From: Synechococcus sp. BIOS-E4-1
GTDB taxonomy: Bacteria > Cyanobacteriota > Cyanobacteriia > PCC-6307 > Cyanobiaceae
NCBI RefSeq assembly: GCF_014279995.1
Contig: NZ_CP047935.1
Location: forward strand, 593,243 to 657,242
DNA length: 64,000 bases
Reading direction: 5' to 3'
Positions 38,389 to 47,448 of this stretch are shown here, piece after piece. Each line of letters begins with the position of its first letter. Within the stretch, counting starts at the first letter, position 1. The translations under genes and the position numbers were made by a program. The notes beneath the pieces are model-generated. The model saw only the letters and a program-made list of their open reading frames with translations, had not been told where the DNA came from and searched no databases.

Positions 38389-39957
38389 TCAGTGATTCAG
38401 TTCCAGAGGTGTGCTGTTGCCATGGCCGCACTGCTCAAGAATTTGATTCACCACAGGAGTCAACCGTTGCGCTTCGTCGCGGTCGACCATGGCCAGCCGC
38501 GTTCGCCGGGCCAGCACGTCTGTGACGCTTCTCGCTTTTTCTGTTTCGACGGCATGCCGCAGCTCTCCTCTGCAGATGGGCATCACCGAGCTGAGTGGTT
38601 CACGCTCTGCTTCTGACCAGCTGTTCACCAGAGCCTCTGCATGGAGGCCATGACTGCTTTCAAGATGGTCAATCTGTTCCGCTTGTTGCGGCGATTTCGG
38701 CAATAGATCCTGGAGGGTTGTGCGTTGTGCAATCAGCCGGTTTGGGGTTTGCAGGGGATTGGCGTCGGCGCCGATCAGGGGCAGTTCCTCAGGCGGTGGC
38801 AGTGACTGTCCGAGTTGCTTCTCAACCGCAGTGAGGGTGTCGAGAGCCATGGGACGGCAAGTGGTCCACTTCCCTCCCATCACGCTCACCAGACCGCTTT
38901 GCAGCGTTTCCACCTCGTGCTCACGCACCACACGGCTGCTGTTCATGTCTGCATCGGCAGGCTTGAGCAAGGGTCTTCCTCCAGCCCAGCAACTGCCGAT
39001 TTCAATGTTGTTCAGGCCTGGGAACCATCGCTTCACGTAGTCCAGGAGATAGCTCTGCTCCTGATCGGATGGCATGGCTGCCTGCTGTTGGCTGCAGGGC
39101 GTGTCGGTTGTTCCCACCAATGTGCGCCCGAAGAAGGGCAGCATGAACAGCACCCTGCCGTCATCCGTGGAGGGCAGCAGCAGGCCGATTCGCTGTGGAC
39201 AGAGTCGCTGCTTCAGCACCAAATGGACTCCGCGGCTGGTCAACATGCGCTCCTGGCAATCGGGTTCGGCCATGCGCCTCAGCACATCGGCATGAATGCC
39301 AGTGGCGTTGACCACCACGCGGGCTTGCCAGCGTTCTCTGTGCCCATCCGCGCTTTCGCTGATGGCTCCGCACAGCTTTCCATGGCTGTCTTTCTCCAGC
39401 TCCACCACCGGTGTCCGCGTGCGGACCACCGCCCCGTGTCGCTCGGCGCTGAGAGCCATCAGCAGGTTCAATCTGGCATCGTCAAACTGCCCATCGCTGT
39501 AGGCGACCCCTCCGCTGACATCGCTGCGCAGATCGGGCAGAGCTTCATGCATCCGTGCTCGAGACATCAGCCGGCTGCTGCCGATTCCCGAACGGCCTGA
39601 GAGGGCGTCGTAGATGCCGAGCCCAAGGCGGTAGTAGATCTGGCCGATCAGCCCATCCGTTGGCAGAGCCAGCTCAAGGCGATGGGCAAGAAACGGCGCA
39701 TGTTTCAGCCAATGACCGCGCTCCAGCAATGCTTCGCGCACCAGTCGAAGCTGAGCGGTGTCGGCGGTCTTGAACGCCAGTTCGAGATAGCGAACCCCTC
39801 CGTGCAAGAGCTTTGTGCTCCGTGAACTGGTGCCGCCACCAAGGTCATGGCCCTCAAGCAGGGCCACCTTGAGCCCCCGGCAGACGGCTTCATAGGCCAC
39901 GCAGGCTCCACTGGCACCGCCGCCGATCACCAGAAGGTCGAAGCAGTTGTCATTCAT
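38389..39957 (-). CDS. glpD: Aerobic glycerol-3-phosphate dehydrogenase
   Basis: A 522-residue FAD enzyme that oxidises glycerol-3-phosphate to dihydroxyacetone phosphate, passing electrons to quinone at the membrane. The FAD-binding motif is LLVIGGGASGACVA near the N-terminus; LGGGTSSRSTKLLHGGVRYL, VGTTDTPC and VMGGKWTTCRPMA are family landmarks. The ATG at 39957 overlaps the glpK stop by 8 bp, so the two are translationally linked. Confidence 0.93.
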   Translation of the reverse strand: MNDNCFDLLVIGGGASGACVAYEAVCRGLKVALLEGHDLGGGTSSRSTKLLHGGVRYLELAFKTADTAQLRLVREALLERGHWLKHAPFLAHRLELALPTDGLIGQIYYRLGLGIYDALSGRSGIGSSRLMSRARMHEALPDLRSDVSGGVAYSDGQFDDARLNLLMALSAERHGAVVRTRTPVVELEKDSHGKLCGAISESADGHRERWQARVVVNATGIHADVLRRMAEPDCQERMLTSRGVHLVLKQRLCPQRIGLLLPSTDDGRVLFMLPFFGRTLVGTTDTPCSQQQAAMPSDQEQSYLLDYVKRWFPGLNNIEIGSCWAGGRPLLKPADADMNSSRVVREHEVETLQSGLVSVMGGKWTTCRPMALDTLTAVEKQLGQSLPPPEELPLIGADANPLQTPNRLIAQRTTLQDLLPKSPQQAEQIDHLESSHGLHAEALVNSWSEAEREPLSSVMPICRGELRHAVETEKARSVTDVLARRTRLAMVDRDEAQRLTPVVNQILEQCGHGNSTPLELNH

Positions 39958-41455
39958 GCCAGCGCAGGCTCCTTGAGATGGCATCGCTCCACTGCTTCAG
40001 CCAGTTCTGGCGTTGTTCGCCAGTGAGCGAGGGATCAAAAACGTCCGCCTGCTTGCCGCGAAGGGATTCCAGATCCTGCAGGCTGTTGATCACCCCGGCC
40101 TGAACACCTGCCAACAGCGCGACTCCGCGGGAGGTGCTCTGCAGATAGGCCGGACGTCGGACCCTCAGTCCAGTGCTGTCGGCCTGGGCCTGCAGCAGTG
40201 GATCTGAGGCGGCTGCACCGCCGTCCACGGCCAGTTCTCCGAGCTCCTGGCCAAGGGACTGCTCGGCGAGCTGCACCAGTCCCGCCACTGAGAGCGCAAT
40301 GCCTTCGAGGGCTGCACGGGCGATCTGGCCTCGACCGGTGTCGCGGGTCAATCCGATCAGAAGGCCGCGAGCACCAGGATCCCAATGCGGTGTCCCCCAG
40401 CCTGTGAAGGCTGGAACGAGCATGACACCTCCCGAATCTTCGACGCTGCGGGCCAGCTGGTTGACGTCTTCGGCTGTCTCGATGATCCCCAATCCGTCCC
40501 GCAGCCACTGCACCACCGTGCCGGCGTTGAAGAGACTGCCCTCAAGGCAGTAGGTGGGCTCACCCTGGTCGTCGGTCCAGCCGAGGGTGCTCAGCAAACC
40601 CGCATCACTGCGATGAATGTTGCTGCCTGTGTTCACCACCAGAAATGCACCTGTTCCGTAGGTGCATTTGGCTTCGCCGGGTTCCAGGCATAACTGGCCC
40701 AGCGTCGCTGCTTGCTGGTCGCCGAGCAGGGCCTGGATCGGGACTCCGGCAAAGGGGAGGCCCGATGCAATCGCGCCAAAGTCGCCGCGGCAGGGCACAA
40801 GCTCCGGCAATGCGCTCAGGGGTAGGCCTGTCTTTTCGCAGAATGCATCCACCCACTCACGTTTTTTCAGGTCCATGAGCAGAGTGCGGCTGGCATTGCT
40901 CATGTCCGAGCAGTGGCGGCGGTTACCGCTGAGGTTCCACAGCAACCAGCTCTCCACCGTGCCGAAGCAGAGATCATCCTTGGCGGCAGCGCTGGTGGCG
41001 CTTGGTTCATGCAGCATCAGCCAGCGGATCTTGCTGGCGCTGAAGTAAGGGTCTAGGAGCAGGCCGGTGCGGGCGCACCATTCCTGCTCCAGGCCATCCT
41101 CTTTCCATTGCTGACAGATGTCCGAGGTGCGGCCGTCCTGCCACACCAAGGCCGGGCCGCAGGGCTGGCCATCGCTGCGGCGCCACAGGATCGTTGTTTC
41201 CCTCTGATTGGTGACTCCACAGGAAACAACAGCGTCTCTCTGTTCCTGGCTGATGGTCTGTTCCAGGCGCTCCATGGCCAGACGCTGGCTTTCCCAGATC
41301 TCGCCTGGGTTCTGTTCCACCCATCCGTCAGCTGGATAGCTGATGGCCAAGGGAGCGCTTGCACTAGCAACGGGGAAGCCACGCGAGTCAAACAGGGCGG
41401 CGCGTGAGCTGCTGGTGCCCTGATCCAGTGCGAGAAGGAGGGGCGTTGCTGCCAT
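39950..41455 (-). CDS. glpK: Glycerol kinase
   Basis: A complete 501-residue FGGY kinase of the glycerol type. The N-terminus LLLALDQGTSSSRAALF, the glycerol-binding regions around NQRETTILWRRSDGQPC and WQDGRTSD, and the C-terminal GELAVDGGAAASDPLLQ support it. It phosphorylates glycerol, feeding GlpD. The ATG at 41455 is preferred over a TTG six codons upstream. No glycerol facilitator gene is adjacent, so the substrate may come from inside the cell, for example from breakdown of glucosylglycerol or lipids (inference). Confidence 0.95.
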   Translation of the reverse strand: MAATPLLLALDQGTSSSRAALFDSRGFPVASASAPLAISYPADGWVEQNPGEIWESQRLAMERLEQTISQEQRDAVVSCGVTNQRETTILWRRSDGQPCGPALVWQDGRTSDICQQWKEDGLEQEWCARTGLLLDPYFSASKIRWLMLHEPSATSAAAKDDLCFGTVESWLLWNLSGNRRHCSDMSNASRTLLMDLKKREWVDAFCEKTGLPLSALPELVPCRGDFGAIASGLPFAGVPIQALLGDQQAATLGQLCLEPGEAKCTYGTGAFLVVNTGSNIHRSDAGLLSTLGWTDDQGEPTYCLEGSLFNAGTVVQWLRDGLGIIETAEDVNQLARSVEDSGGVMLVPAFTGWGTPHWDPGARGLLIGLTRDTGRGQIARAALEGIALSVAGLVQLAEQSLGQELGELAVDGGAAASDPLLQAQADSTGLRVRRPAYLQSTSRGVALLAGVQAGVINSLQDLESLRGKQADVFDPSLTGEQRQNWLKQWSDAISRSLRWHE

Positions 41456-41684
41456 GGACGAGTCGTTTTTCAAGTGCTAGCGGCACTTGTCGGCTGTCGC
41501 CACACGATGAGCTGATGTCGCATCACCAGGGCATCGTTGCTCTGGGGCAGGTTTTCATCCATGAACCCCGGGCTGGCCTGACCCCCGAGAGCTGACGCCA
41601 CCCAAGATCAGAGCTGAGGTCCTGAGTAGCCTTCCATTCTTGATTGCCTCTGGACTCAACACCCGGTGCCTGGGTGTTGGATGA
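41456..41684. other. Gap between glpK and the tRNA pair
   Basis: No gene is supported here. A hairpin (CAACACCC with GGGTGTTG around 41658-41680) sits just behind the 3' end of tRNA-Thr(GGU) and may be a termination or processing structure, though no T-run follows. The promoter of glpK-glpD must lie in the left part. Confidence 0.4.
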
Positions 41685-41756
<72 letters not shown>

Positions 41757-41766
41757 TTGTGGTGGA

Positions 41767-41848
41767 TGGGCCGGGTTGGATTTGAACCAACGTAGGCAGA
41801 GCCAGCGGATTTACAGTCCGCCCCCATTAACCACTCGGGCACCGACCC
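41767..41848 (-). tRNA. tRNA-Tyr (GUA)
   Basis: An 82-nt class II tRNA with a long variable arm. The acceptor stem is GGGTCGG/CCGGCCC with a G-U pair, the anticodon loop CTGTAAA reads GTA, and the T arm is GTTGGTTCAAATCCAAC. It precedes tRNA-Thr(GGU) on the minus strand. Confidence 0.95.
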
Positions 41849-41953
41849 GAACCACCCGAAGAACTTACCAGTCGGCCTGGCGTTCCCTTCAGCGATCTGT
41901 GCCTCTCGTTGGTTCTCGATACGATCGGGTCCCCAAGGAATTCTCGTAAGGCC

Positions 41954-42397
41954 ATGCGCCTGCTGCTCCTGAACGGCCCCAACCTCAATCTTCTGGGGCA
42001 ACGAGAACCTGGTCTTTATGGACATCAGACGCTCGAGCAGATTGAGCAGGATCTGCATCTGCGTGCAACGGCTGCTGGTGTGCAGCTGGAGTGTTTTCAA
42101 AGCAATTTCGAGGGTGCGCTGGTGGAACGCGTCCACCAGGCCATGGATGGGGTGAACGGGATTCTCGTCAACGCAGGCGCCTACACGCATACGTCGATCG
42201 CTCTGCGTGACGCTCTGTTGGGAGTGGCGATTCCCTATGTCGAGCTTCATTTGAGCAACACGCATGCCCGAGAGGCCTTTCGTCATCAGTCGTTTCTGGC
42301 CGATCGTGCCGTTGGCGTCGTCAGTGGCTTCGGGCCCTTCAGTTATGACCTGGCCTTCGATGGCCTGCTGAATCACCTGCGCAGATCTGCCCCATGA
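41954..42397 (+). CDS. aroQ: 3-Dehydroquinate dehydratase, type II
   Basis: This 147-residue enzyme catalyses the third step of the shikimate pathway. Type II signatures are [20 protein letters not shown] with the catalytic tyrosine and arginine, [19 protein letters not shown], and [16 protein letters not shown]. The ATG at 41954 gives the standard N-terminus; the frame is open further upstream but unsupported. Its stop overlaps the start of miaE by 4 bp (ATGA). Confidence 0.96.
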   Translation: MRLLLLNGPNLNLLGQREPGLYGHQTLEQIEQDLHLRATAAGVQLECFQSNFEGALVERVHQAMDGVNGILVNAGAYTHTSIALRDALLGVAIPYVELHLSNTHAREAFRHQSFLADRAVGVVSGFGPFSYDLAFDGLLNHLRRSAP

Positions 42398-43020
42398 CCA
42401 TCACCTCTTCGGTGACGAGTATCCGCTGGCTTGCAGCACCCACCAGCCGTCGCTGGGTGGAGCAAGCCATCGCCAGGCCGATGGAGGTGCTGATCGACCA
42501 TGCCCATTGCGAACGTAAAGCGGCTGGGGCGGCTGTTCAGCTGATGTTCCGCTATCTGTGCGAGCCAGGCCTGGGCGAGGCTCTCAGTCCGCTGGCGCGT
42601 GAAGAGCTTGAACACTTTGAACGGGTGTTGACGCTCCTCAAGGACCGGGGACGTTATCTGGAGCCCCTGCCCTCGCCAGGTTATGGAGCATGGTTGGCCA
42701 AGCAGGTGCGCCGGGGAGAGCCCGAGCGCATGCTCGACTCGTTCCTGGTTGCGGGGCTGATCGAGGCCAGGAGCCATGAGCGCATGGCCCTGCTTGCTGA
42801 GTACAGCCCGGATCCAGATCTGCGCTTGCTCTATGGCGATCTGTTGAAGAGCGAAGCCCGCCATTTCGGCCTCTACTGGGTGCTGTGCGCAGACCGCTAT
42901 CCAAGGGATGTGATCGTGCCTCGGCTTCACGAGCTGGCCGCGGCGGAGGTGGATGCGTTGCGCGGTGAGCTTGCCGCACCGGAGGCTGTGCGCATGCATT
43001 CCGTTGGAGTTGATGCCTGA
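42394..43020 (+). CDS. miaE: tRNA 2-methylthio-N6-isopentenyladenosine hydroxylase
   Basis: The 208-residue protein is a ferritin-like di-iron monooxygenase of the MiaE type. Putative iron ligands occur in the expected order: [31 protein letters not shown] and [12 protein letters not shown]. It hydroxylates the modified adenosine 37 of tRNAs reading UNN codons. It is cotranslated with aroQ. Confidence 0.9.
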   Translation: MTITSSVTSIRWLAAPTSRRWVEQAIARPMEVLIDHAHCERKAAGAAVQLMFRYLCEPGLGEALSPLAREELEHFERVLTLLKDRGRYLEPLPSPGYGAWLAKQVRRGEPERMLDSFLVAGLIEARSHERMALLAEYSPDPDLRLLYGDLLKSEARHFGLYWVLCADRYPRDVIVPRLHELAAAEVDALRGELAAPEAVRMHSVGVDA

Positions 43021-43148
43021 TCAGGGATTGCCTGTCCATCACCTGATTAAGGCGAGGCTTGCCAGGTGGTCGAGAGTGGCGTGAGCACCAGGCGCAGCAA
43101 GTTCGTAACCGGAGTCCAAAAGAAGTCTGAAGAGACGCGCCATGGAGT

Positions 43149-43174
43149 CTGGGTCACTTCTAGAATTGACCCAG
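43149..43174. repeat. 8-bp inverted repeat before a small gene
   Basis: CTGGGTCA and TGACCCAG are exact reverse complements around a 10-base centre (CTTCTAGAAT). The repeat ends 10 bp before the ATG of the small gene at 43185. It could be an operator, or a stem that hides the ribosome binding site; it lacks a T-run and is unlikely to be a terminator. Confidence 0.45.
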
Positions 43175-43184
43175 TCACTTTGCA

Positions 43185-43427
43185 ATGTCGATGCCTGACC
43201 CTGTGACCGCTGTTGCTGACTCGCTGCAGGCTTTGCGTAACGGCACCACTGATGAGCAATGGGATGGCCTCAAGTCCAACCCACTGGTTCGCGACCTGAT
43301 CGGTCGTTGTGCTGATCTGGAGGCCGCGATGCTGCTGGAGGATCAGTGCCTGGTAGCCGAGTTGCCGACCTGCAGGACGGCATCGTTGAAATCCGCTGTT
43401 GATGCGCGTTTGCTTCTGGCGGCTTGA
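43185..43427 (+). CDS. Small hypothetical protein
   Basis: This 80-residue acidic, helical product begins MSMPDPVTAVADSLQALRNG and contains NPLVRDLIGRCADLEAAML. The composition looks natural, and the reading frame on the other strand (43047-43490) looks like its shadow. No domain is recognised. It ends 4 bp before the convergent mtnD stop. An inverted repeat lies just upstream of the start. Confidence 0.6.
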   Translation: MSMPDPVTAVADSLQALRNGTTDEQWDGLKSNPLVRDLIGRCADLEAAMLLEDQCLVAELPTCRTASLKSAVDARLLLAA

Positions 43428-43431
43428 GTTC

Positions 43432-43977
43432 CTAAGGCGTACTGAGGCGGGGGTAGTCATCGGCGATTGCGTCTCCGGTGAACTCAGCAACCCATCCGTT
43501 GGGATTGTTGAAAAATCTCAGTGTGCAGAAATAAGGCGTCTCGCCCATGTCAAACCAGTGAGGCGTTCCGGCAGGAACGCTGATCCAGTCATTGGTTTCA
43601 CAGAGCACCTGCATGACTTCATCGCCGATGTGCAGACAGAACAGGCCGCAGCCTTCCACGAAGAACCGCACTTCGTCCTCTGCATGGACGTGCTCATTCA
43701 GAAACTTGCGGCGCAGGGACACGCGATCCGGATGATCAGGAAGCACCCTGATGGCATCAACGCTGGGGTAATGCCCTCGAGCCTGAGTTCGTTCGATTTC
43801 GCTTTTGTAGCGCTCCAAAATCTGTGCGGAGGAAGCGTTGGTTTCCGGCCGATGCTGGGTCGGCCAGCGTTCGAAGCCAATGCCGCGTTGCTTCAGAAGA
43901 TCCTGAATCAGCCTGAACTCTCGGGTTTTCAATAAGACAGTGTTGGATCGCGCTGAATAGAGAGTCAGTTCGCTCAT
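43432..43977 (-). CDS. mtnD: Acireductone dioxygenase
   Basis: This 181-residue cupin enzyme carries the metal-binding motif NEHVHAEDEVRFFVEG and the later histidine in VPAGTPHWFDMGE. It oxidises the acireductone made by MtnC to formate and the 2-keto acid precursor of methionine (with iron) or to carbon monoxide and methylthiopropionate (with nickel). The ATG at 43977 gives the usual N-terminus. It lies 13.9 kb from the mtnB-mtnC pair and is divergent from cobI. mtnA, mtnK or mtnP genes are not in the window. Confidence 0.92.
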   Translation of the reverse strand: MSELTLYSARSNTVLLKTREFRLIQDLLKQRGIGFERWPTQHRPETNASSAQILERYKSEIERTQARGHYPSVDAIRVLPDHPDRVSLRRKFLNEHVHAEDEVRFFVEGCGLFCLHIGDEVMQVLCETNDWISVPAGTPHWFDMGETPYFCTLRFFNNPNGWVAEFTGDAIADDYPRLSTP

Positions 43978-44038
43978 GGTCCGGAAGCAATCCTGATGCA
44001 GTGCATCAAAGCTCCTGTCACCCTGTTCAGCATGCTGG

Positions 44039-44830
44039 ATGGCTGGTTGGCTTGCATTGCCGTTGTCCATCGCGTCCGAGTGTTCCTCAGATCAGCTGGT
44101 GTTGGTTGGCGTAGGTCCGGGGGATCCTGAGCTGCTCACCGTGGCTGCAGTTCGAGTGTTGAAGGCTGCTGATGTTGTTGCCTATCCCATTGCTCATGAG
44201 GGAGCTGAGGGTATGGCTCTTGCCATTGCGTCCCGCTGGATTCGCTCTGATCAGCGCCTGCTGCCTCTGTTGTTCCCCATGGTGACTGAGTCTCAGCCAA
44301 GGATCGCAGCCTGGAGACAGGCGGCTGATGTGCTGGCTGCAGAGGTCAGATCCGGCAACCGGGTCGTGCTGCTCTGCGAAGGGGACGTCTCACTGTTTGC
44401 GACCGGGAGCTACGTGCAACTGGCTCTGCGGCGCCATCACCCTGATGTTCCCTTCGCCTTGATTCCAGGCATTCCCTCGGTGTGTGCAGCGGCAGCAGCT
44501 GCTGTCGAGGGATCTCTCGATCTTCCTTTGGCGTTTCAGCAGGAGGGCTTGCTCATCCGTCCTTGTCCGGAAACGAATGTCGAGTTGATCGCCTTGCTGC
44601 AGAGTGCGCGCAAGACCTCCACGGTGCTGGGTTTGATCAAGCTGGGACAGCGTTGGTCCTGGGTGCGAGCAGCGCTGGAGCAGGAGAAACTGCTGGATCG
44701 GGCCCTCTTTGCTCAACGGGTTGGTTGGCCTGATCAGTGGGTGGCCCCGGCTCAGGCGGTGCCCGACGATGTGAAGCCCTACTTCTCATTGCTGCTGATC
44801 CGTCAGCAATGGCCTGAGGTGTTGCCTTGA
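44039..44830 (+). CDS. cobI: Precorrin-2 C20-methyltransferase
   Basis: A 263-residue tetrapyrrole methylase. The N-terminal glycine-rich loop LVLVGVGPGDPELLTV, the block LLCEGDVSLFATGSY and FALIPGIPSVCAAAAA identify the precorrin-2 C20 type (CobI/CbiL). It adds a methyl group from SAM in the corrin ring pathway, here presumably for pseudocobalamin. The ATG at 44039 leaves an N-terminal extension of about 18 residues. Its stop overlaps the TTG start of the following membrane gene. Confidence 0.9.
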   Translation: MAGWLALPLSIASECSSDQLVLVGVGPGDPELLTVAAVRVLKAADVVAYPIAHEGAEGMALAIASRWIRSDQRLLPLLFPMVTESQPRIAAWRQAADVLAAEVRSGNRVVLLCEGDVSLFATGSYVQLALRRHHPDVPFALIPGIPSVCAAAAAAVEGSLDLPLAFQQEGLLIRPCPETNVELIALLQSARKTSTVLGLIKLGQRWSWVRAALEQEKLLDRALFAQRVGWPDQWVAPAQAVPDDVKPYFSLLLIRQQWPEVLP

Positions 44831-45453
44831 TCGCCGCTTTGCAACCGTTGACACCCCTGCAATGGCTTGCGCTGGTGCATCCGGTGCTGATCATCCTGTT
44901 TGTGTATCCGGTGATCGGCGCCACGATTCGGCTCGGGATTCTGGCCAGAGAGCGCCGTCTGGAGATCAATCCCATCGCTCCAACCGTGCCGGTTGAACAC
45001 GTTGATCACGGTCGATGGGCGACGGCTGGTTTGCTCGTGGCTGTGCTGTTCGCTTTGAGCCATGACCTGGCTGCCGCAGATGCCGGACTGAGGAGCTGGG
45101 TGCTGTCCATCCTGCAGGCGGCAGGGGTTGTGCTGTCGTTTCTAGCCCTGCTGCGCACCCGCCGACTGGCCCTGCGGCTGCTCTTTTCCTGGAGCTGTTG
45201 GCTGTTTCTGCTGCTGATCACGATCCAGCCTTTGCTAGCGACTGATCGTGCGCTTGGGGCTCCTGCTGTCTGGCAGTCGCACACCTGGGGTGGACTGTTG
45301 CTGCTCGCTTTTCTGCTGCTGACCATGGCTTGTCAGCGGGAGATCGCCGGTCGCCTGTGGATGCGCCGTCTGCATGTGTCTCTCAATCTTTTCGTGGCCC
45401 TTTTGCTGGCGACTCAGGCCATCACAGGAACCCGTGACCTCTGGCTTGGCTGA
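44827..45453 (+). CDS. DUF4079-like membrane protein
   Basis: This 208-residue protein has five or six hydrophobic segments, for example VLIILFVYPVIGATIRLGIL, ATAGLLVAVLFALSH and LLFSWSCWLFLLLITIQPLL, and conserved-looking histidines (LALVHPVLI, HVDHGRWA, SHTWGGLLLL, RLHVSLNL) that could bind haem. This fits the cyanobacterial DUF4079 type of membrane protein. The start is TTG at 44827, overlapping the cobI stop (TTGA). Its last 219 bp overlap the 3' end of the glycosyltransferase gene on the other strand. Function unknown. Confidence 0.68.
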   Translation: MIAALQPLTPLQWLALVHPVLIILFVYPVIGATIRLGILARERRLEINPIAPTVPVEHVDHGRWATAGLLVAVLFALSHDLAAADAGLRSWVLSILQAAGVVLSFLALLRTRRLALRLLFSWSCWLFLLLITIQPLLATDRALGAPAVWQSHTWGGLLLLAFLLLTMACQREIAGRLWMRRLHVSLNLFVALLLATQAITGTRDLWLG

Positions 45454-47448
45454 GTGTGAGGGCGGCGGGGTCTGAGGCATCAGACAGCGATGGAACGGAC
45501 GTCGTGACGGCAGGATGAACAGACGGCTGATCAGGACGAGTAAAGCTCGCAACTCAGGCTTGGCCTGGCGTTCCGGCCAGCAGTGAGGTCGGCAGAACAA
45601 CCAGAGGATCAGCTGTTGCCGTGCCGTGTCGCTGAGTGTCCGCCAGCGAAGCGCGAGTTGATTGCCTTGGCTGCTGTCCAGTTCAACCGGCAGTGCCGGG
45701 ACGTCGTCAGTCCAGCGAAGCCGCCTGATCTTCGCCTGCGCTGGCATTGGAATGGCAGTCTCCAGCTCCACACCGCTCTCGCTGAGGGCTGTGATTCGAC
45801 ACGGTCGCCACTGCCCGGCGACGTCTTCCAGCTCTGCCCGTAAGGACACGGCTTGCCATGGTGCTGGATCTCGTGCGGGTGGATCCCAGCAGGCTCGCAG
45901 TGCAATCCAGAGGCTGAGCAGGTTGATCACCGCCCAGGTCAGGCCAAGCGGCCGGGAGTCGAGGATCTCGCTGTCCAGTGATGCCGTCGTCACCAGTCCA
46001 AACAGGTTGACCAGGTTCAGCAGCAGCAGTCCCAGCAGAGGGATCACCAGCACGATGCTGAAGCTGCCCCGAGTGCGTTTCTGGTGTTTTGGTGTCACAC
46101 GAAAACCACCGATATGTCCCATCAGATTGGTGAACACCGTCAGCGTCAGCGGCACCGTCAGCACCCAGCCGGTCAGTTCGCTGAGCAAGGCTGTGCGGGA
46201 GCCGCGGTTGATCCAGCCGATGCTGAGCAGAAGTGTTGCCCAGAGCGGCAACAGCATCCGGAGAGCGTCACTTGTGCTGATCAGGATGGGAACAGTGCCA
46301 AGCAGGCCGTAGCTGAGCGGCATCAGCATCAGCACCAGCCGGGGCATGTTGTTGAACCAATGCACAACGCCTTCGAGATAGGCCATCCGCTCTCCAACGC
46401 GGAGGTCGCCCGGACCCAGTGGACCATCACGCAGTTTCAGACTTTGCAGCGTTCCATTCGCCCAGCGTTGGCGCTGACGCACAAAGTCGGCCATGGTTTC
46501 GGCCGCGAGGCCCGCACTGAGCTTCTGTTGGAGATACAGCAGTTTCCAGCCCTTGCGCCGCAGCCGAAGCCCCGTTACGAAATCTTCGGAGATCGCCTCT
46601 TGCTTGAATCCTCCGACTGAATCAATGGCGCTGCGTCGAGCCAGAAAAGCAGTGCCGGCGCAAACCACTGCTCCCCAGCTATCGCGAACGGGTTCGATCC
46701 ATTGATAGAAGCTCTCTTCATCGGGCAGTAACCAACGCTCCATGCCCAGGTTCCGCATCACCGGATCGGCATTGATGAAGGTCTGCGGGGTCTGAAGCAG
46801 CCCCACCGAGGGGTCCTGGAGAAAGCCGATGCAGCAATCGAGAAAGTTTCGCTGCGGAATGAAGTCAGCGTCGAGCACAGCCACCAGCTCGCCGCTGCAG
46901 TGGTGGAGGCCGTCATTGAGGTTGCCGGCTTTGGCATGGGTGCGAGTCGGTCGATGGCGGTAATGGCAACCGTGCCTGAGAGCCAGTTCTTTCACCTCGT
47001 CTCGGCCGCTGTCATCCAGCACCCACACGCAATGGTTCCGATAGTTCTGATGACAACAGGCGATCAGGCTGCGTTCCAGCACCTCAAGGGGTTCGCCGTA
47101 GGTGGGCACGAGAACGTCGACCATTGGCCGCCAGTCGCTTTTCTGCCACTGGTCTTGCAGCTGCTGCAACGAGCCTCGACGGTCGGGAAAGCGACGCCAG
47201 GCCAGCCATAACGGCAACAGTCCTGACAGCAGCAGCCAGGCTTCCGCCGTCAGCAACAACAGGCTCAGTCCTGTGCTCAGGTTTGTGCTCAGGTTGAGAC
47301 TGCTGGTGATCCGCCAATGCAGATATCGGGCGGTCAGCAGGCTGATCAGCAGGATCAGACTGCGTCGCTTCCAGATGGGGCTCAGCTGCTCAGGCTGTCT
47401 CCTCAACCAGATAGGCCACGCCAACACCATGAGTGGCAGCCAGTTCAA
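45235..47448 (-). CDS. Cellulose synthase-like family 2 glycosyltransferase
   Basis: This 737-residue membrane glycosyltransferase has N-terminal helices, then a GT2 domain with DVLVPTYGEPLEVL, the first Asp pair in VWVLDDSGRDEV, VLDADFIPQRNFLD, SEDFVTGLRLRRKG and the processivity motif RQRQRWANG (QxxRW), followed by a second membrane block (about 355-520). A PilZ-like domain may follow (about 535-640), but its c-di-GMP motifs are degenerate. The layout is that of BcsA, yet no bcsB or other partner gene is nearby, so the polysaccharide product is unknown. The C-terminal 70 residues are polar and lie antisense to the DUF4079-like gene. dusB overlaps its start by 4 bp. Confidence 0.85.
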   Translation of the reverse strand: MNWLPLMVLAWPIWLRRQPEQLSPIWKRRSLILLISLLTARYLHWRITSSLNLSTNLSTGLSLLLLTAEAWLLLSGLLPLWLAWRRFPDRRGSLQQLQDQWQKSDWRPMVDVLVPTYGEPLEVLERSLIACCHQNYRNHCVWVLDDSGRDEVKELALRHGCHYRHRPTRTHAKAGNLNDGLHHCSGELVAVLDADFIPQRNFLDCCIGFLQDPSVGLLQTPQTFINADPVMRNLGMERWLLPDEESFYQWIEPVRDSWGAVVCAGTAFLARRSAIDSVGGFKQEAISEDFVTGLRLRRKGWKLLYLQQKLSAGLAAETMADFVRQRQRWANGTLQSLKLRDGPLGPGDLRVGERMAYLEGVVHWFNNMPRLVLMLMPLSYGLLGTVPILISTSDALRMLLPLWATLLLSIGWINRGSRTALLSELTGWVLTVPLTLTVFTNLMGHIGGFRVTPKHQKRTRGSFSIVLVIPLLGLLLLNLVNLFGLVTTASLDSEILDSRPLGLTWAVINLLSLWIALRACWDPPARDPAPWQAVSLRAELEDVAGQWRPCRITALSESGVELETAIPMPAQAKIRRLRWTDDVPALPVELDSSQGNQLALRWRTLSDTARQQLILWLFCRPHCWPERQAKPELRALLVLISRLFILPSRRPFHRCLMPQTPPPSHSAKPEVTGSCDGLSRQQKGHEKIERHMQTAHPQATGDLPLTSHGQQQKSEQQQSTPGVRLPDSRSPKRTISR

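Noticed and set aside
43047-43490. A 147-codon minus frame overlapping the small gene at 43185
   Set aside because: It covers the inverted repeat and both neighbouring gene ends and has a Thr/Arg/Gln-rich composition; the plus-strand product is more protein-like.
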